Shown: positions 33,688 to 43,337, counted from the first letter of the stretch. The stretch is DNA of 64,000 bases from JABWBP01 sp964522165 (GCA_964522165.1 CAZFVV010000011.1:1-64000), one strand, 5' to 3'. Program-made: numbers and translations. The notes: generated by a model from the sequence alone, not told the origin.

Positions 33688-33939
33688 GGCGGTGCTATCT
33701 GTAATACTGCCTGAGTATGATAAGAGCTATTCCCGTTGCGTGTAGCGTAATGGTGTGTCATTGAGGCGTTTTGGGGGTCACGGAACCGGATATAATCTCA
33801 AACATGCCCTCAGAATAGAGTTCCGCTCCCCGCCTCCGGGGGAACGGGCATTGCGGGAATAGAAAAACCGAGCTATCGGCAATATGCCAGCCTTACCCAT
33901 TTAGCACTGCCTGTTATACTGTCAGTTAACTGTGAGCCC

Positions 33940-34149
33940 GATATTCTATATGAGAGATGTCCTTTCAGGTTTAGATTCTGTTATCATCATTTTTNNNNNN
34001 NNNNNNNNNNNNNNNNNNNNNNNNNNNNNNNNNNNNNNNNNNNNNNNNNNNNNNNNNNNNNNNNNNNNNNNNNNNNNNNNNNNNNNNNNNNNNNGATATT
34101 CTATATGAGAGATGTCCTTTCAGGTTTAGATTCTGTTATCATCATTTTT
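33940..34149. other. False scaffold gap: duplicated 55-bp flanks around 100 Ns
   Basis: Bases 33940-33994 are identical to 34095-34149 across the N-run 33995-34094. The duplicated segment contains the symporter's ATG and first codons, so the real sequence probably has one copy and no gap. Confidence 0.88.
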
Positions 34150-35502
34150 TACTTATTCCTGGTTATTTTGCATGGATTTCTCTCTGCCCGAAAAGAGACC
34201 AGCGAAGGTTTTTTAATTGCCGAACGTAACCTGGGAGCGTTAACCAATACCGCTACCATCCTTGCCAGCAAAACCGGCGCGGGGCTGCTGGTAACATTTG
34301 TAGCAATGGTTTACCTGTATGGCGTCTCGGCAATGTGGTTTTTCGTGGGCGCTTCCACCGGATATATTATCTTTATTTTCTTTGCCGTCAAGTTACGGAA
34401 AATATCCTCCGGCAAGAAATTCTATACCCTGTCGGATTATTTTTTCGATCAACATGGCAAAACCGTGGGATTTATCTCTGCCGCCATTACGTTGGTATAT
34501 ATGCTGCTGGCCCTGCTTTTACAATTGATTGGCGGAGCAAAAATTCTGGAACAAATCTCCGGCATTCCTTTTCCCTATTCGCTGCTGATCATCGGTATAA
34601 CCATTCTTATCTACATGGTGTTGGGCGGCTTCCGGGCGGTGGTAAAAACAGACATTACCCAGCTGCTGCTCATCATTCTCCTGGCGGGATTATTGGGCTA
34701 TGTCATGTGGCACGGCTCTTCAGCCACCCTTCATTCCGCTGCCCTCATCCCCGCTAAAACCGCCCCTGTCAAATCAATCATCAGCTTTTTTTTATTGGGG
34801 ATTATATTGCCGTTTGCCTCGGGAGAACTGTGGCAGAGAGTCTATGCCGCCAGAAATGTGGGCACGGTTCGCCGGAGCTTAATTCTTTCCGCAATGCTTT
34901 ATCCCTGCATCGGGGTGCTGCTGCTGATCATCGGTTTGGAAATCTCCGCCCAGGTGCGGGTGGAAGATCCGGACCTGGTATTGATAGAAGGCTTCATCAG
35001 GTTGCTTCCCCCGGGAGTTTTGGGATTGGCGGTGGTGCTTTTTCTCGCCGCCATTATGTCCTCGGCGGACAGCTACCTGTTCGCCAATATCTCGATTTTG
35101 TTGCAAGATTTTTACGCCCGGATTAAGCCCATCGAACAAGCGAAACTGGTCAAATTATTCCGCTATGCCCTGGCAATTTTTCTGGCAATCTGTCTGATCC
35201 TTTCCTTCTACCTGCGCAGCATGGTAGCCATAACTTTTATCGCTTTAGGGGTTGCCAGCGTCATCTCATTGGCCGCAATGGCCGCCTGGGCGAGGAAAAA
35301 CATAGCCCCACCAACATTGATAGGCGGCCTGGTGGGGGGATTTACAGGACTGTTGGTGATGATTTTCCTTCCCCCGATAACCGAAATCCTGGTTTTGAAG
35401 ACAATAGCTTTTACAAGCACTGGTTTTTTAATCGGGAGTGCGTTAAATTGGACCTACACAAAAAAGATTTTGTCTCGAGATGAAGGAAAACGGCGCCATT
35501 GA
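34105..35502 (+). CDS. Sodium:solute symporter-like permease (SSS family)
   Basis: The 465-aa membrane protein has about 13 helices. SSS features include EGFLIAERNLGALTNTATILASKTGAGLL near 34-62, MVLGGFRAVVKTDITQ near 173-188 and LAAIMSSADSYLFANISI near 316-333. It should move a small solute with Na+ across the inner membrane. The sigma-54 activator gene starts inside its 3' end (23-bp overlap). Transporter and regulator are therefore one operon, and the solute, or a signal passing through the permease, may be what the regulator senses. The start is duplicated by the assembly artefact at 33940-34149. Confidence 0.85.
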   Translation: MRDVLSGLDSVIIIFYLFLVILHGFLSARKETSEGFLIAERNLGALTNTATILASKTGAGLLVTFVAMVYLYGVSAMWFFVGASTGYIIFIFFAVKLRKISSGKKFYTLSDYFFDQHGKTVGFISAAITLVYMLLALLLQLIGGAKILEQISGIPFPYSLLIIGITILIYMVLGGFRAVVKTDITQLLLIILLAGLLGYVMWHGSSATLHSAALIPAKTAPVKSIISFFLLGIILPFASGELWQRVYAARNVGTVRRSLILSAMLYPCIGVLLLIIGLEISAQVRVEDPDLVLIEGFIRLLPPGVLGLAVVLFLAAIMSSADSYLFANISILLQDFYARIKPIEQAKLVKLFRYALAIFLAICLILSFYLRSMVAITFIALGVASVISLAAMAAWARKNIAPPTLIGGLVGGFTGLLVMIFLPPITEILVLKTIAFTSTGFLIGSALNWTYTKKILSRDEGKRRH

Positions 35503-37126
35503 GCAAGATTCATCGAAAACCACGCCTTCGCCAACTTTAAATGACGAAATCCATCCGATCGTAACCAGCCTGGAAGAACAGCTTCGCTTTGAAAAATTTA
35601 TATCCGAACTCTCTGCCAAATTCGTCAATCTGCCCGCCGCTGAGGTGGATGGCGGGATAGTTCAGGGCTTACAGCAGGTGGTGGAGTTTCTGGATGTTGA
35701 CCGAAGCTCTTTGATGCAATTTTCGGAAGACCAGGAAGAACTGTTTATCATCCATATATACGCCAGGCCGGGATTGCCGCCAATACCGAAAATAAGAATA
35801 ATGGAGAAATCATCCTTTCCCTGGGTGAGGCCTAAAATTCTAAGAGGAGAGACCCTATGCTTCTCATCACTGGATGAATTTCCCCCGGAAGCGAAGACCG
35901 ACCGGGATAGTTATGCCAGGTTTAACCTGAAATCAAACATTACCATGCCGCTGTCAATCGGCGGCTTTGTTCAATATGTTCTGTCTGTGGGCGCTGTCAT
36001 AAAGGAACGAACCTGGCACCCTGAAGTAGTTGCCCGGCTGCGGCTGATCGGTGAAATTTTCGTTAATGCCCTGGACCGCAAGAAACGCGAAGAGGAACTC
36101 CACCAGAGATTAGAGGAAATTCACCAATTAAAGGAGCAGGCAGAAGCGGAAAATATTTACCTGCGCGAATCTATTACCGCGGAATTCGGCCCGGGTGAGA
36201 TTGTGGGCCAAAGCCCTGCGATCCGGAAAATTCTCGCACAAGTAAAGAAGGTAGCTGCGACGAATTCTACGGTGCTCATTGAGGGAGAGACGGGGGTGGG
36301 GAAAGAATTGATTGCCCGGGTGATTCACAACCACAGCGCCCGCAAAAACCGGGTAATGGTAACGGTCAATTTTGCAACCCTGCCTGCCGCCCTGATAGAA
36401 AGCGAACTCTTTGGCCGGGAGACCGGCGCATATACCGGCGCCCTGTCCAAACAAATCGGGCGCTTTGAAATAGCGGACGGTTCGACCATTTTCTTAGATG
36501 AAATCGGGGAACTTTCGCCGGAATTACAAACCAAATTGCTGCGGGTATTGCAGGAGGGGGAATTTGAACGGCTGGGCAGCCCTAAAGAAATTAAAGTGAA
36601 TGTGCGGGTGATTGCCGCCACCAACCGGGACCTGGCCGAAGAAGTCCGCAAAGGCAATTTCCGGAAAGACCTGTACTACCGCCTGCGGGTTTTTCCCATT
36701 CAAATGCCGCCGTTGCGCGAGCGGCGGGAAGATATTCCGCTGCTGGTAAAGGTGTTTGTAGATGAATTCGGAAGAAAGATGGGGAAAACCATTCAAACCG
36801 TATCCCGCAAAAGCCTGGAAGCCTTGCAGCGCTATTCCTGGCCGGGCAATATCCGGGAATTGCGCAACGTTGTCGAATGCGCCATGATCAACAGCAGCGG
36901 CAGCAAGCTGAATATTCACTTGCCGAAGGAACCGGTTGCCAGCGATTGTCCCCTGCAAACCCTGGAAGAGATGGAAAGAAAATACATTTTAGAAGTATTG
37001 GAAAAAACCGACTGGCGAATTAAGGGTCGTTACGGCGCGGCGGAAATTTTGGGATTGAACCCCTCCACACTTTATTTCAAGATGAAAAAAATGAATATTC
37101 CTACCCGGGAAGATAAAGGAACTTAA
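35480..37126 (+). CDS. Sigma-54 activator 1: GAF-AAA+-Fis
   Basis: The 548-aa protein has one GAF-type sensor (about 30-200; LSAKFVNLPAAEVDGGIVQGLQQVVEFLDVDRSSL). A coiled linker (about 200-232) joins it to an AAA+ domain with Walker A GETGVGKE (269-276), the sigma-54 contact loop GAYTGA (316-321) and Walker B IFLDEI. Switch and sensor segments VIAATNRDL and RVFPIQMPPLRERREDIPLL are also present. A Fis-type HTH lies near 510-540 (YGAAEILGLNPSTLYFKMKKM). The loop has Y where most activators have F. Its GAF is most like the second GAF of the paralogue at 52788. A strong terminator follows 130 bp after the stop. Confidence 0.93.
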   Translation: MKENGAIEQDSSKTTPSPTLNDEIHPIVTSLEEQLRFEKFISELSAKFVNLPAAEVDGGIVQGLQQVVEFLDVDRSSLMQFSEDQEELFIIHIYARPGLPPIPKIRIMEKSSFPWVRPKILRGETLCFSSLDEFPPEAKTDRDSYARFNLKSNITMPLSIGGFVQYVLSVGAVIKERTWHPEVVARLRLIGEIFVNALDRKKREEELHQRLEEIHQLKEQAEAENIYLRESITAEFGPGEIVGQSPAIRKILAQVKKVAATNSTVLIEGETGVGKELIARVIHNHSARKNRVMVTVNFATLPAALIESELFGRETGAYTGALSKQIGRFEIADGSTIFLDEIGELSPELQTKLLRVLQEGEFERLGSPKEIKVNVRVIAATNRDLAEEVRKGNFRKDLYYRLRVFPIQMPPLRERREDIPLLVKVFVDEFGRKMGKTIQTVSRKSLEALQRYSWPGNIRELRNVVECAMINSSGSKLNIHLPKEPVASDCPLQTLEEMERKYILEVLEKTDWRIKGRYGAAEILGLNPSTLYFKMKKMNIPTREDKGT

Positions 37127-37255
37127 AAACCTCTTGACCGGAGTGCTCCGATCATAGCACAGTTAATTCTCCAAATCCCATAGGCTTTGCACTCCGAGAT
37201 TAAAAACCTGCCCGGCATCAGATTAACCTGAATTAACATTATGTAAATCAGGTGC

Positions 37256-37301
37256 AAAAGGTCAGCAGGTTGACTCAAAGTCAACCTGCTGACCTTTTTT
37301 T
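37256..37301 (+). terminator. Rho-independent terminator of the symporter-activator operon
   Basis: A perfect stem of at least 15 bp (GTCAGCAGGTTGACT-CAA-AGTCAACCTGCTGAC), extending to 20 bp with flanking A/T pairs, is followed by seven T's. It ends the operon 34105-37126. The following gene at 37425 must use its own promoter within 37302-37424; a GG-N10-GC word (TGGCAT...TGGC, 37395-37409) is present but would start transcription at the ATG itself. Confidence 0.93.
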
Positions 37302-37424
37302 ATTTCGCCTCCTCGCCGTTCTTCCCTCATTTTCAGCTTCTAAAAAACTAATCTTTAATCATTTAGAATCGACGCATAGACCGTTTGCCCCCCATGGCAT
37401 ATTTTTGGCGAATGGTCCGATTTG

Positions 37425-37751
37425 ATGATGATGACAATTATTATAGTTGTTTTACCGGGCAGGCGCCGGAAGGAAATATTAGAAGCGCTGCACAGGTTTA
37501 AGCAGTCAACGGAAATTTCCGGCGGATGTATCGGCAGCCATATTACCCGGGAGGTGGATAAACGAAATACAATTATCTATTGGGAAGAGTGGCAATCCCG
37601 GGAAGATTTGGAAAAACATATCCATTCCCCGAAATACCGGCAATTACTAGAGATTATCGAATTATCCGCGCAAAAGCCGGAAATCAAATTTCTCACCATT
37701 ACAAAAACAGAGGGGCTGGAAGTCGTAGAAACCCTGAGAATTGCACGATAG
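37425..37751 (+). CDS. Antibiotic-biosynthesis-monooxygenase (ABM) fold protein 1
   Basis: The protein is about 108 aa with the small dimeric alpha-beta barrel pattern: TIIIVVLPGRRRKEILEALHRFKQSTEISGGCIGSHITRE, then TIIYWEEWQSREDLEKHIHSPKYRQLLEIIEL. The central W-x-x-W/S-x-E-D-L-x-x-H segment is typical. Members act as monooxygenases, haem-degrading enzymes or small-molecule sensors. The start is one of four in-frame codons (TTG-ATG-ATG-ATG at 37422-37433). It directly follows activator 1's terminator, exactly as a paralogue (55339) follows activator 2. Confidence 0.82.
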   Translation: MMMTIIIVVLPGRRRKEILEALHRFKQSTEISGGCIGSHITREVDKRNTIIYWEEWQSREDLEKHIHSPKYRQLLEIIELSAQKPEIKFLTITKTEGLEVVETLRIAR

Positions 37752-37795
37752 ATAGCACTGATCAACACGCTTTAACAATTGAGAGGAGACCCGTT

Positions 37796-38629
37796 ATGAG
37801 AAACATTTTGCTTATTTCATTATTTGCAATTTGGAGCACGCTTTGCGCGCAAATCGAACGGCCCAAATGGGAAATCGGCGGCGGACTACGCCTGAATTAC
37901 ATGAGCCTTGACGGTGGATTTTCGGCTCACCGGAATTCTGACGGATTCGAATCTGACATTCAATACGATGAAATCGGGATGAATACTTATTCACCGAGCC
38001 TGGCGCTTTTCCTCGGCGGAAGGTATAAAAAGTGGAACCTTGAATTTGGCGGGTCAAGGGGATCATACGAAGGTGGATTTACCGCAAAGACAGATATTGT
38101 AAGGGATGAAACGCAGATTGATTCGGGGGCTGTCGTAGATGGCACTTTGGATCTAACAATGTACCTCTTAAGTACCGCCTTTAGATTCATCCAAAAGAAG
38201 CATGATCTGGGTGTTGGTATTGGTATCATGGCGCTTCATATGGGTGCAAATTATGTTACTACCGACATTGAGGGGAATGAGGTAAAACTCGGAGATGACT
38301 ATTGGTTCCCGATGCCTTTTCTGGCGCTGAGCGGCCGGCTGAACTTTGACAGATTGAGGATTATAGGTACTGCAGGCGGTGCAATTTTCAAGGGCAACAT
38401 GGAAGGCGATGAATTTGACGTACGCTATTATATTATCGATGTTGCCGTGGCATACGAATTTTTAAGGACAAAAAGGTGGACATATATTGCAGATGTTGGA
38501 TACCGGAATATGTACCTGTATCTCGATATAGAAAATGAACGCGGCTGGTACAGCGAAGAAGATATCTATCAGGGACCCTATGTCACTCTTCGGGTAAGCT
38601 TTGCCAGTGAAGAATTATGGAACTTTTAA
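37796..38629 (+). CDS. Predicted outer-membrane beta-barrel protein
   Basis: The 277-aa protein has a signal peptide (MRNILLISLFAIWSTLCAQ) and a series of amphipathic strands (WEIGGGLRLNYMSL, LALFLGGRYKKWNLEFGGSRGSY, LGVGIGIMALHMGANYVT, PYVTLRVSFASE). No domain of known function is recognised; it resembles eight- to ten-stranded barrels. GAGGAG precedes the ATG at 37796. The next gene begins 18 bp after it, so they share an operon with the ABM gene. Confidence 0.72.
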   Translation: MRNILLISLFAIWSTLCAQIERPKWEIGGGLRLNYMSLDGGFSAHRNSDGFESDIQYDEIGMNTYSPSLALFLGGRYKKWNLEFGGSRGSYEGGFTAKTDIVRDETQIDSGAVVDGTLDLTMYLLSTAFRFIQKKHDLGVGIGIMALHMGANYVTTDIEGNEVKLGDDYWFPMPFLALSGRLNFDRLRIIGTAGGAIFKGNMEGDEFDVRYYIIDVAVAYEFLRTKRWTYIADVGYRNMYLYLDIENERGWYSEEDIYQGPYVTLRVSFASEELWNF

Positions 38630-38646
38630 TGAAAGGAAAAACCATT

Positions 38647-39618
38647 ATGAAACATTGCATCTTTACCTTGTTCGCGGCGGTGTGCATTTTTCTGATGATC
38701 ACCGGTCCCGCCCCCGCGCAGATAACGGGACACCATTTGCCGGGTTCCTGGGGGCTGCAATCCGGAACCCAGCATCCGGAAGGATTCCTCGTTGCCCCGG
38801 TTTATATCCATTACGGTTCGGACAAGATTATGGATGGAGACGGCAACGAGCTGCAAAATATCAGCGGAGAAAAGCGGGATGTCAACATCGACGCTTTCAC
38901 CTTGTTCGGCTGGTGGGTAAGCAAGTACAAAATTTTGGGCGCAAATTACGGCGCTTTGATCAACATAGGGTTTGGCAACAACCAGTTTGAGTTTGCTTCT
39001 TTTGATTTCGAATCCGGCCTGGGACTGGCAGATCTCTACCTCCAGCCGGTCAACTTAGGCTGGCACTTAAAGCAGGCGGATTTCGTCGCCAGCTATGGCG
39101 TCTATTTTCCCACCGGCAGTTATGAAGCGGGAGCGAACGACAACAATGGCATGGGCATGTGGACCCACGAATTCGGCGCCGGAACCACGCTCTTTTTTGA
39201 CGCCCAGAAACAGTGGCATCTCGCCGCCAGCGGTTATTATGAGCTGAACGGGAAAAAGAAAGATACCGAGATCGATGTGGGCAATACGCTTACCGTGGAG
39301 GGCGGTCTGGGCCGCTCGTTCTTTAAAGGCGCTTTGTCCGTGGGGGCGGCTTATTACGGCAACTGGAAAGTGAGCAATGACAAAATCGGGTTGAATACCG
39401 CTATTCCAAACCTGCCCAGCCAGGTTACCCTGGAGGACAAGCACCGGGTCTATGGGCTGGGGCCGGAAGTAACCCTGCCAATCGTGATCAAGGGCAAGCT
39501 GATTTCTTTAATTAACGCCCGCTACTTTTGGGAGATGGGTACCAAAAGCACCCTGGAAGGGCAGCGCCTCTTAGTGTTTGTCATATTTCCTTTCTTCAAG
39601 AATGACGGAAGTAATTAA
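38647..39618 (+). CDS. Outer-membrane transporter-like protein (SphA/phenol-MetA family)
   Basis: The 323-aa protein has a signal peptide ending near PAPAQ. The family's opening reads GHHLPGSWGLQSGTQHPEGFLVAPVYIHYGSDKIMDGDGN, and YLQPVNLGWHLKQADFVASYGVYFPTGSYEAG is its best-known segment. These barrels are encoded near catabolic and transport genes and may pass hydrophobic substrates. AAAGGA precedes the ATG at 38647. A second member lies at 58469. Confidence 0.8.
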   Translation: MKHCIFTLFAAVCIFLMITGPAPAQITGHHLPGSWGLQSGTQHPEGFLVAPVYIHYGSDKIMDGDGNELQNISGEKRDVNIDAFTLFGWWVSKYKILGANYGALINIGFGNNQFEFASFDFESGLGLADLYLQPVNLGWHLKQADFVASYGVYFPTGSYEAGANDNNGMGMWTHEFGAGTTLFFDAQKQWHLAASGYYELNGKKKDTEIDVGNTLTVEGGLGRSFFKGALSVGAAYYGNWKVSNDKIGLNTAIPNLPSQVTLEDKHRVYGLGPEVTLPIVIKGKLISLINARYFWEMGTKSTLEGQRLLVFVIFPFFKNDGSN

Positions 39619-39771
39619 TGGCCGGAGACGGAGCCAATAAATTCTCGCAATACCCGGCACTTTGCTGCAAAAGTCACTGCGATTTAAAATGAAAGGTTCT
39701 ATCGTTTCAGTAATTAAAATCAACCTTTCTCTCTCAAACGAAAAGAGACAAAACTATCCAAAGGAGATCAA

Positions 39772-40530
39772 ATGATGAAAAACCGGTTTATTTCTTCGGT
39801 TATCTTCATGGTCCTGCTGGCGGTGTGTTCATACACCACCGCGGCAAACGCCCAGGCGGCCGTACTGGTTTTGCTCTTCGGCGAGAAGGTCGCCACGGAA
39901 AATTTTTACTTCAGCCTCAAAATCGGCGGTAATTGGGCCAACCTGTCCGGCATTGACAACACCAACTCGCGTTTAGATCTCAATTTCGGTGCCACGGCCA
40001 CCATCAAGCTGAGTGACAAATTCTACCTGGTGCCGGAGTTTATGCCGCTTTCTCCCAAAGGCGCCAGCGATATCCCGCTTCGGTCGAGCGAAAATTCCAG
40101 TTTAGATACGTTGTTGCAGAATCCGACCAACACCGCCAGAGAATTGAATTATATCGACATTCCGGTAGTGTTGAAATTCTGCACCCGCCGTAATCCCAGG
40201 CTAAGCATCGGAGCGGGGCCGCAGATCAGTATCCTGACCAGCGCCACCGACAAGTTTCAGTCTAAGATCCGGGAAGATAACGATCTTACCTTTAAAGAAA
40301 ATATCAAATCTCAACTCAATACCCTTGAGTTTGGCGTGGTCTTCGATTTGATGTATTCCCTGTGGGGGGCGCGCAACGGCAAAGGGCTGGACCTGCACGC
40401 TCGATATACCCTGGGATTGACCGATACGGTCAAGGACAATCCCGGCAAGGCAATCAAAAATTCACTCTGGCAAATTTCAGTGAGTTTTCCGTTCGTTTCG
40501 GAAAATCAGGCCAAAGAAAATAAGAACTAA
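39772..40530 (+). CDS. PorT-like outer-membrane beta-barrel protein
   Basis: The 252-aa protein has a signal peptide and the PorT/OMP_b-brl pattern: FYFSLKIGGNWANLSGIDN, LNFGATATIKLSDKFYLVPEFMPLSPKG, LNYIDIPVVLKFC and LSIGAGPQISILTS. The role of such barrels is structural or transport-related. AAAGGAGA precedes the ATG. The 150-bp spacer before it contains GGCACTTTGCTGC, which resembles a sigma-54 box but has 9 instead of 10 nt between GG and GC. Confidence 0.78.
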   Translation: MMKNRFISSVIFMVLLAVCSYTTAANAQAAVLVLLFGEKVATENFYFSLKIGGNWANLSGIDNTNSRLDLNFGATATIKLSDKFYLVPEFMPLSPKGASDIPLRSSENSSLDTLLQNPTNTARELNYIDIPVVLKFCTRRNPRLSIGAGPQISILTSATDKFQSKIREDNDLTFKENIKSQLNTLEFGVVFDLMYSLWGARNGKGLDLHARYTLGLTDTVKDNPGKAIKNSLWQISVSFPFVSENQAKENKN

Positions 40531-40577
40531 ACGATGACCGATGCCAAAGCCACTGAGTTGATGAGTAAGGAGATAAT

Positions 40578-41582
40578 ATGCAATCACTCAGAAACCCGCT
40601 GGTTACGGTCGCGGCGGGGATGTTCATCATTGGCGGCATGCATTTCGCCGCGCCGGTGGTTAACCTGATTCTGCTGTCCTTCCTGCTGGCGATGTCGGTG
40701 ACGCCGTTTATGGCATGGGCTATCCGCAAAGGAGCGCGTCCCGGCCTGGCGGTCACCATTACCGTCCTGTTAGTCATTTTCGGCGGCCTGGCGCTCTCCG
40801 CTCTCGTGGGGGCATCGATAGCGCGAATGATCGACCGGCTGCCGGCTTACCAGCCGCGCTTAGCAGAGGTTTGGGGTTCCCTGGAAACATTTTTAGCCGG
40901 AATGGGGATCGACGCTCCCGCCTTATTTTCCGGGTTCAAGATGCAGCCGGAACGGATCATGCAACTGGCCAGCAAGCTGCTCTCCGCTGGGCTGGGCATG
41001 GTAAGTGTGTCGGTAGTGATTATCCTGATCGTGGTGTTTATCCTGATCGAAGCGGCCGGATATCTCGGCAAGTTACAGCAGGGAGTGGAATCCAAAGGGG
41101 TCATGTCGCGCTACTTTCTGTTCGGCAAGGACGTGCGGAAATACATGGCCATTGTTTCCCTCACCGGCCTGCTCGTCGGCCTCGGCAATACCATTCTTCT
41201 GATCGCGCTGGGGGTGGATTTCCCGGGGATGTGGGGGGTGCTGTCGTTTCTGCTCAATTTCGTTCCCAATGTCGGTTTCATCCTCTCCCTGCTTCCCCCG
41301 GCGCTGCTGGCGTTGTTAGAGTTCGGCTGGGGAAGGGCGTTTATCGTGGTGATCGGGTTTTTCCTGATCAATTCGTTGTCCGAGAATGTGGTTAAACCGC
41401 GCTTCATGCAAAAAGGGCTGGAAGTTTCCTTTCTGCTGATTGTGCTCTCGCTGGTGATATGGACCTGGGCGCTGGGACCGATGGGAACTATCCTCGGCGT
41501 TCCCCTGACCATGGTGCTGTGGCGCATGTACCAGGAGTATGCCGAAGCGGGGCAAGCGGAGAATCAAAGTGGCAAACAATAA
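40578..41582 (+). CDS. AI-2E-family (TqsA/PerM-like) permease
   Basis: The 334-aa protein has about seven to eight membrane helices and family segments: the paired N-terminal helices, a long soluble insertion near 90-140, VSVVIILIVVFILIEAAGYLGKL, and VLSFLLNFVPNVGFILSLLPPALLAL near 210-245. GPMGTILGVPLTMVL closes the fold. AI-2E permeases export autoinducers, Na+/H+ or other solutes; the substrate here is unknown. AAGGAG precedes the ATG. The tandem sulfatase genes follow on the same strand. Confidence 0.88.
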   Translation: MQSLRNPLVTVAAGMFIIGGMHFAAPVVNLILLSFLLAMSVTPFMAWAIRKGARPGLAVTITVLLVIFGGLALSALVGASIARMIDRLPAYQPRLAEVWGSLETFLAGMGIDAPALFSGFKMQPERIMQLASKLLSAGLGMVSVSVVIILIVVFILIEAAGYLGKLQQGVESKGVMSRYFLFGKDVRKYMAIVSLTGLLVGLGNTILLIALGVDFPGMWGVLSFLLNFVPNVGFILSLLPPALLALLEFGWGRAFIVVIGFFLINSLSENVVKPRFMQKGLEVSFLLIVLSLVIWTWALGPMGTILGVPLTMVLWRMYQEYAEAGQAENQSGKQ

Positions 41583-41589
41583 CGGAGGT

Positions 41590-41767
41590 GTGCGTTTTCC
41601 GGCCCCGCAGAGAAGCGGGGTCGAACAGTGCGCCCCCTCCACTAATTAAAGTATCACACAATGATGGAGGTAACATTATGAAACGGTTCATTAAAGGTAT
41701 TTGTTTACTTATGGCCGTCATGCTGGCAGCGTTATTTTGGCAACCGGCAGCGGGGCAGGACAAGCCC
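41590..41767 (+). repeat. Duplicated leader plus signal-peptide segment, copy 1
   Basis: This 178-bp segment matches 43338-43515 with no insertion or deletion across the leader and first 30 codons of the two sulfatases. It contains overlapping alternative hairpins: one pairs the 5' CCCCGC word with GCGGGG, and the other pairs GGGGT with a later CCCC word before the ribosome-binding site. Confidence 0.8.
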
Positions 41768-43225
41768 AACATCCTGATTATCATGGGCGACGACATCGGG
41801 CAGTTCAATGTCAGCGCTTACAACATGGGCATGATGGGTTACCGCACACCCAACATCGACCGGATCGCAGCAGAAGGGGCGCTATTCACGGACTGGTACG
41901 GCCAGCAGAGCTGTACCGCCGGCCGGGCAGCGTTCATCACCGGGCAGTCTCCTATTCGCACCGGGCTTACCAAAGTTGGACTTCCGGGGGCACCGGAAGG
42001 TATCCAGAAAGAAGATCCAACAATTGCCGCACTGCTCAAGGACTATGGCTACATGTCCGGACAATTCGGTAAGAATCATCTGGGCGACCGCGATGAGATG
42101 ATGCCGACCAATCACGGCTTCGACGAGTTCTTCGGTAATCTTTACCACCTGAATGCGGAGGAAGAACCGGAAAACGTAGATTATCCTAAAGATCCGGAAT
42201 TCAGGAAAAGATTCGGGCCTCGCGGTGTCATCAAATCCAGTGCCGATGGGAAAATTGAGGATACCGGTCCGCTGACCAGGAAACGCATGGAGACAGTGGA
42301 TGAAGAGTTCATGGCTGCAACCTTGAATTTCATGGAACGCGCCAAGCAGGCAGGCAAACCTTTCTTTATCTGGTGGAACTCCACCCGGATGCATGTTTTC
42401 ACTCACCTCAAACCTGCCTCCCAGGGCAAGACTGGTCTGGGGATTTATGCCGATGGGATGGTGGAGCATGACGGGATGGTCGGTCAGCTGCTGGAAAAGC
42501 TGAAAGAGTTAGGTCTGGAGAAGAATACCATCGTGGTGTACACCACTGACAATGGTGCCGAGGTAATGAGCTGGCCGGATGGCGGTACCACCATGTTTCA
42601 TGGTGAGAAAGGCACTAACTGGGAAGGCGGTTACCGGGTTCCCTTTATGATCCGCTGGCCTGGTATGGTCAAGCCCGGCACAGTGATCAATGATATTGGA
42701 TCGCACGAGGATCTGTTGCCAACTCTGCTGGCTGCAGCGGGTGATCCGGCAATCAAAGAAAAACTGTTGAAGGGGTATCACGCCACAGCCATACAGCGGG
42801 ATTATAAGGTGCATCTCGACGGATACAATCTGCTGCCCGCTCTGAAAGGAGAGGCCCCCTGGCCGCGGAAAGAGTTTCTTTACTGGACCGATGACGGCGG
42901 GATTGCCGCGCTTCGTTTCAACAATTGGAAGTTCACCTTCCTGGTGCAGCGTGCCAGAGGTATGGATGTCTGGCTTGAACCCTTCGTGGTCCTGAGAGCG
43001 CCGATCATGACCAATCTGCGCATGGATCCGTTCGAGCGTGCCAAGGAAGAAGGTTTCGGTTATGGACAATGGAATGCGGAACGCATGTACACGATCGTTC
43101 CAGCGGCGGCAGGCATCGGGCAGTGGCTGCAAAGCTTTAAGGAGTTCCCGCCGCGTCAGGCGCCCGCTAGTTGGAATCTTGATAAAGTAATGAAATCGAT
43201 GACCAGTGGCCAGCCATCGAAGTAG
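41678..43225 (+). CDS. Sulfatase (arylsulfatase family), C-x-A-x-R type, copy 1
   Basis: The 515-aa exported enzyme has a signal peptide ending near PAAGQ, the metal site GDD at 37-39 and a formylglycine motif S-C79-T-A-G-R83-A-A-F-I-T-G. The third residue is alanine where most sulfatases have proline. Later family segments are KNHLGDRDE, FFIWWNSTRMHVFTHL, YTTDNGAE and RVPFMIRWPGMVKPGT. It should hydrolyse a sulfate (or phosphonate) ester in the periplasm after maturation of Cys79. No sulfatase-modifying enzyme is visible in the window. ATGGAGG precedes the start. The neighbour at 43426 is a close tandem paralogue. Confidence 0.9.
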   Translation: MKRFIKGICLLMAVMLAALFWQPAAGQDKPNILIIMGDDIGQFNVSAYNMGMMGYRTPNIDRIAAEGALFTDWYGQQSCTAGRAAFITGQSPIRTGLTKVGLPGAPEGIQKEDPTIAALLKDYGYMSGQFGKNHLGDRDEMMPTNHGFDEFFGNLYHLNAEEEPENVDYPKDPEFRKRFGPRGVIKSSADGKIEDTGPLTRKRMETVDEEFMAATLNFMERAKQAGKPFFIWWNSTRMHVFTHLKPASQGKTGLGIYADGMVEHDGMVGQLLEKLKELGLEKNTIVVYTTDNGAEVMSWPDGGTTMFHGEKGTNWEGGYRVPFMIRWPGMVKPGTVINDIGSHEDLLPTLLAAAGDPAIKEKLLKGYHATAIQRDYKVHLDGYNLLPALKGEAPWPRKEFLYWTDDGGIAALRFNNWKFTFLVQRARGMDVWLEPFVVLRAPIMTNLRMDPFERAKEEGFGYGQWNAERMYTIVPAAAGIGQWLQSFKEFPPRQAPASWNLDKVMKSMTSGQPSK

Positions 43226-43337
43226 TGGCGCCGCGGCAAAATGGACTTTGAGGATATAGTTTCCTGACTAATTGAGGGGTCGCAGAGTTTTGAAAGCGTT
43301 ATAATATGATTTAGTCTGGCGGACATTAGCAATGGTT

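Noticed and set aside
39645..39670. GGCACTTTGCTGC as a sigma-54 promoter before the PorT-like gene
   Set aside because: GG and GC are separated by 9 nt, not 10; sigma-54 promoters are strict about this spacing.
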